A DNA stretch of 64,000 bases. It comes from Microthrixaceae bacterium. Lineage in GTDB: Bacteria; Actinomycetota; Acidimicrobiia; Acidimicrobiales; Microtrichaceae. Position numbers and translations under genes: made by a program. The stretch is taken from the NCBI GenBank assembly GCA_027493675.1, contig JAOSKI010000003.1:1-64000 (forward strand). Reading direction: 5' to 3'. The notes under the pieces were generated by a model. It made no database searches. It was given only the letters and a program-made list of their open reading frames with translations, and was not told where the DNA came from. Within the stretch, counting starts at the first letter, position 1; every line of letters begins with the position of its first letter. Shown here piece after piece: positions 61,418 to 64,000 of this stretch.

Positions 61418-62835
61418 TCACGGCCAACGTGTGAAGGCCGGCAGGAGTGCGCCGAGGTCGCGCGCAGCCCATGCGCCCTTCCAGACACCCACCGAGTAGG
61501 CCATGTCGTCGACGAGGCCGACGAGGCGGTCCAACGGCCTGCCGGGAGTGCTCACCAGGTGTGAGGCGACTGCGGCCAGAGCCACCTTTCGCGCCCTGCG
61601 CGAGACAAGTGCGGCGCCAAGGGTCACCGGCCACCACGGCCTCACAAGCGCACGGGCGATCTGTCCTCCTGCCCCCAGGTGTCCGCGCATCACAAGAGCC
61701 ACCGCGGGGCGTACGCCGAGCGCGGAAGCCTCCTCGCGAGCGCAGCGGCCGAACCCGCGGCCACGCCGACCGCCGGCACCGGATGACCCACCGACGCCAA
61801 GGTCCACACCAGAGCACTCCAGGGTGAGACCACCATGGGGGCCGACGCACCTCGGTGTCGTACGGCCAGCTCCGCGGCCGAGGATCCGTAGTCGACCCGC
61901 TGACCCAGCCAGCCGGTGAGGTTGGCACGTGGCCGGTGGCCCACCACAACGGCCGGTTCGTAGCGGACCGCACCTCCCGCCTCGCCGAGGCGCCACACGA
62001 GGTCCACGTCCTCGCCGAACCGCAGGTCCTCGTCGAAGCCGCCCACAGCACGCACCCCGGCGGTGCGCACCACCAACGCTGCACTCGGCACGTAGGGCAC
62101 CCTCGAGCGCGGTCGCACGATCGCCGGTTCCGCGCCGAGGTCGAGGGGACCCCGGGCCTCCTCGTAGCGGGCGAGCAGCCCTTGGCCTCCTGTGTTGCGC
62201 ACCCGTGGGGCCACCGCCACCACCTGTCGGCCCTCCAGGTGCGCCAGGAGGGGTTCAAGCCAGCGCGCCGGAACCCGGACGTCCGCATCGACGAACGCCG
62301 TCACCGGTGTGTCGACGACTGCGAGCCCGCTGTTGCGGGCTGCTGCTGGGCCACGCGCCTGTTCGTGGCGCACGAGAACCGCTCCGTTGGCAGCCGCCAG
62401 CGAGCGGACCGCACCGGGATCACGTGACCCGTCGTCCACCACGACGGCCTTCACCCGTGTTGCACTCTGCACACCGGCGGTGCCGGGGAGGTTCCCAGAG
62501 AGGTCGCCCAGCACCGCAGCGAGCCCTGGGGCGTCGTCGCGCACCGGGATCACGACGGTCACCTCGCCGAGATCTTCCTCGTCACCCTCGCCGCGAACCC
62601 GCCGTGGCGCCGGATGCACCGCACCTGCGTTCAGGAGCCGGTCCCGGAGGCGCTCTTCGCCATCGTCGGTGGGATGCCAGCTCCCCGACTCGACAAGGCC
62701 TGCCAACACGCGGTCTCCCCGGTCGCTCAAGCGGAACAACCTCAGCGGTGAGCCACCCAACCACATCCCAGGCGAAATACGACGGAGCGTCGCATCCGCG
62801 ATCACCGCGGATCGCGCCGCTGCAGCGCTCGTCAC
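61418..62835 (-). CDS. mftF: Mycofactocin glycosyltransferase MftF (one frameshift)
   Basis: About 470 residues. An N-terminal small domain (MWLGGSPLRLFRLSDRGDRV) precedes a family 2 glycosyltransferase: VTVVIPVRDDAPGLAAVLGD, then FVDADVRVPARWLEPLL with the metal-binding DxD-like D-A-D, and GGFDEDLRFGEDVDLVWRL. This is the layout of MftF, which adds beta-1,4-glucose units to the redox cofactor mycofactocin. A frameshift near 61700 divides the C-terminal helices (VGLVDDMAYSVGVWKGAWAA). It is convergent with the zinc-ribbon gene. Confidence 0.86.
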
Positions 62836-62845
62836 CCGAGGATCC

Positions 62846-63634
62846 TCACGTGGCGGTCATCCCGGCGTCCACGGCGAGAACCGATCCGGTCACCCCCGAG
62901 GCACCCTCGCTGCACAGCCATGCAACGGCATCGGCCACCTCCACCGGCTCCAGCAGACGACCCGATGTGTGGTGATCGGCGAACTCCTGGGTCGACTCGA
63001 GGTCGTAGACCGCTGCGGAGGCGGCGAGCATGTCGGTGTCGGTCGAACCGGGTGCCACGGCGTTGGCGGTGATCCCGGAGCCGGCCAGGTCGGCCGCCAT
63101 GGAGCGCACCAGGGAAACCACCGCAGACTTGGAGGCGGCGTATGCGCCCATCCTGGGCAGACCGCGTTGCGCGGCGGACGACGCGACCACGACGAAGCGA
63201 CCAGGCACCCCCGCAGCCAACATCGGGGGAATCGCCACAGCCGCGGTGTTGAGGACTCCCTCGACGTTGGTGCGGTGGATCGCCGACCATGCATCGGGCG
63301 GCGTCTCCCAGACCGCGGCGCCACCCCAGAGCACTCCGGCGGCGCACACGACCGCGTCGAAGCAACCCACGCCCAGACGGGAAAGCGACTCGTCGAGTGC
63401 CGCCATCAGCGCCGTGCGGTCACCGACATCCGCGGTCACCCCGAGTGAGCCGTTGGAGCAGTCGGCAACCACCGAATCGAGTTGTGCCCGGGTCGCGAGC
63501 GGGTACTCGATCGCCGCGTCGTCGCTGCAGCGGTCCAGCGCGACGACCGTCGCCCCGTCGGCTGCCAGGCGCCGGGCCACCGCGGCACCCATGCCCCGCG
63601 CGGCGCCGGTGACGAGAGCCGTCCTGTCGCTCAC
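62846..63634 (-). CDS. Mycofactocin-associated short-chain dehydrogenase
   Basis: 262 residues, intact. RTALVTGAARGMGAAVARRL is the nucleotide-binding loop, catalytic GRFVVVASSAAQRGLPRMGA with Tyr-Ala-Ala-Ser-Lys (YAASKSAVV) following. An insertion after beta-2 (DRCSDDAAIEYPLATRAQLD) is typical of mycofactocin-coupled SDRs, in which NAD(H) stays bound and mycofactocin is the electron acceptor. It stands 10 bp from mftF. Start is GTG at 63634, a choice with only a weak ribosome site. Confidence 0.85.
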   Translation of the reverse strand: MSDRTALVTGAARGMGAAVARRLAADGATVVALDRCSDDAAIEYPLATRAQLDSVVADCSNGSLGVTADVGDRTALMAALDESLSRLGVGCFDAVVCAAGVLWGGAAVWETPPDAWSAIHRTNVEGVLNTAAVAIPPMLAAGVPGRFVVVASSAAQRGLPRMGAYAASKSAVVSLVRSMAADLAGSGITANAVAPGSTDTDMLAASAAVYDLESTQEFADHHTSGRLLEPVEVADAVAWLCSEGASGVTGSVLAVDAGMTAT

Positions 63635-63788
63635 GACCTGCGTTCCGAACCGGTTGCCACCACGCCTCCAGCGTGCCACGCGGGCACTCCCCCACACCCA
63701 CTGCAGATCCTCCGTCTCGCAGCCGGTCGAAGGGCCAAGGCCACCTGGTCGGCTGGGGTGCCGGCCGGGCCGGCGGTAGCGTGCTGGC

Positions 63789-64000
63789 ATGATCGCAGTG
63801 GTGCCCGTGCGCTCCGGCGCACTTCCCGCCGGTGGGGCCGAGACGGTGGCGACCGCAGACGGCAACGTGATCCTCGTCGGGGAGAATACGGCCGCCGCGG
63901 TCCTCGAACTGGGTGGGCTCGCAACCGCCGTGCGTTGCTGGGAGACCCCCGGCTTCCAGCCCGGTCGGTGGGCCGACGCCTTGGCCGGGGTCCTCGCGGA
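63789..64000 (+). CDS. ETF-like subunit of the mycofactocin cluster (partial, runs off the end)
   Basis: The first ~70 residues are in the window: MIAVVPVRSGALPAGGAETV, then VILVGENTAAAVLELGGLA and RCWETPGFQPGRWADALAG. This opening matches the mycofactocin-associated electron transfer flavoprotein alpha subunit as I know it. It is divergent from the SDR by about 155 bp. The rest lies beyond the right edge. Confidence 0.7.
   Translation, partial: MIAVVPVRSGALPAGGAETVATADGNVILVGENTAAAVLELGGLATAVRCWETPGFQPGRWADALAGVLA

Noticed and set aside
1-64000. tRNA, rRNA or riboswitch genes
   Set aside because: I scanned for cloverleaf-like and rRNA-like conserved strings and found none I could support by eye. 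A covariance-model search would be decisive.
1-64000. Transposases, integrases or prophage genes bounding the island
   Set aside because: None recognised. The island has no visible mobility gene or attachment repeat, so how it came to be here is unknown.

Overview
This is high-GC (roughly two-thirds G+C) actinobacterial chromosomal DNA. A PDH E1 of the single-chain AceE type, a SufS/SufU pair, mycofactocin genes, many acyl-CoA enzymes and Phd/VapBC fit a lineage such as Acidimicrobiia; that placement is inferred from gene content, not proven. A dominant property of the window is that about two thirds of the clear genes are interrupted by single-base frameshifts while their protein families continue across the break. 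I read this mainly as indel error in the consensus. Gene coordinates therefore span frames, and 'frameshift' below means an apparent one.

Region 1 (1-12,780) is an accessory, defence-like island read almost entirely on the minus strand. Its upstream half (12,243 down to 9,164) is a tightly overlapping operon: a TIR-like protein, a RipA-like membrane protein, a small conserved protein, one possible very small ORF, an uncharacterised protein and a sensor-plus-diadenylate-cyclase-like protein. Its downstream half (9,041 down to 487) holds an AAA ATPase, a phospholipase D-SNF2 helicase fusion, a type ISP-like adenine methyltransferase and a HEPN-like protein. Phased TTAGA repeats lie between the halves.

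Region 2 (about 12,990-13,680) is a homopolymer-rich, AT-rich stretch containing decaying copies of a piece of the neighbouring hyuB gene. It is either a damaged locus or a poor assembly join, so linkage of the island to the rest should be treated as provisional.

Region 3 (13,640-33,660) is core metabolism and housekeeping: hydantoinase hyuAB, an RNase HI-SLOG fusion, aceE, a DNA glycosylase, an acyl-CoA dehydrogenase, a toxin-antitoxin pair, a metallo-hydrolase, sufS-sufU, a PAS-GGDEF protein, a gamma-carbonic anhydrase, a flavin reductase and a methyltransferase.

Region 4 (33,843-53,000) begins with a membrane GGDEF-EAL protein. Next come a methylsuccinyl-CoA dehydrogenase candidate and two CoA-ester lyases that together suggest part of the ethylmalonyl-CoA pathway. 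It continues with TlpA/DsbB-type thiol-redox genes, a zinc alcohol dehydrogenase, a P-type cation ATPase, a dienoyl-CoA isomerase and a short run containing an M20 amidohydrolase, a lysoplasmalogenase and a ferredoxin. Conspicuous intergenic palindromes with short tandem repeats punctuate gene ends here.

Region 5 (53,037-64,000) has a thiolase/DUF35 acyl-CoA operon, an ABC exporter, a three-gene operon of two diiron proteins and a zinc ribbon protein, and the edge of a mycofactocin cluster (mftF, a short-chain dehydrogenase, and an ETF-like subunit running off the window).
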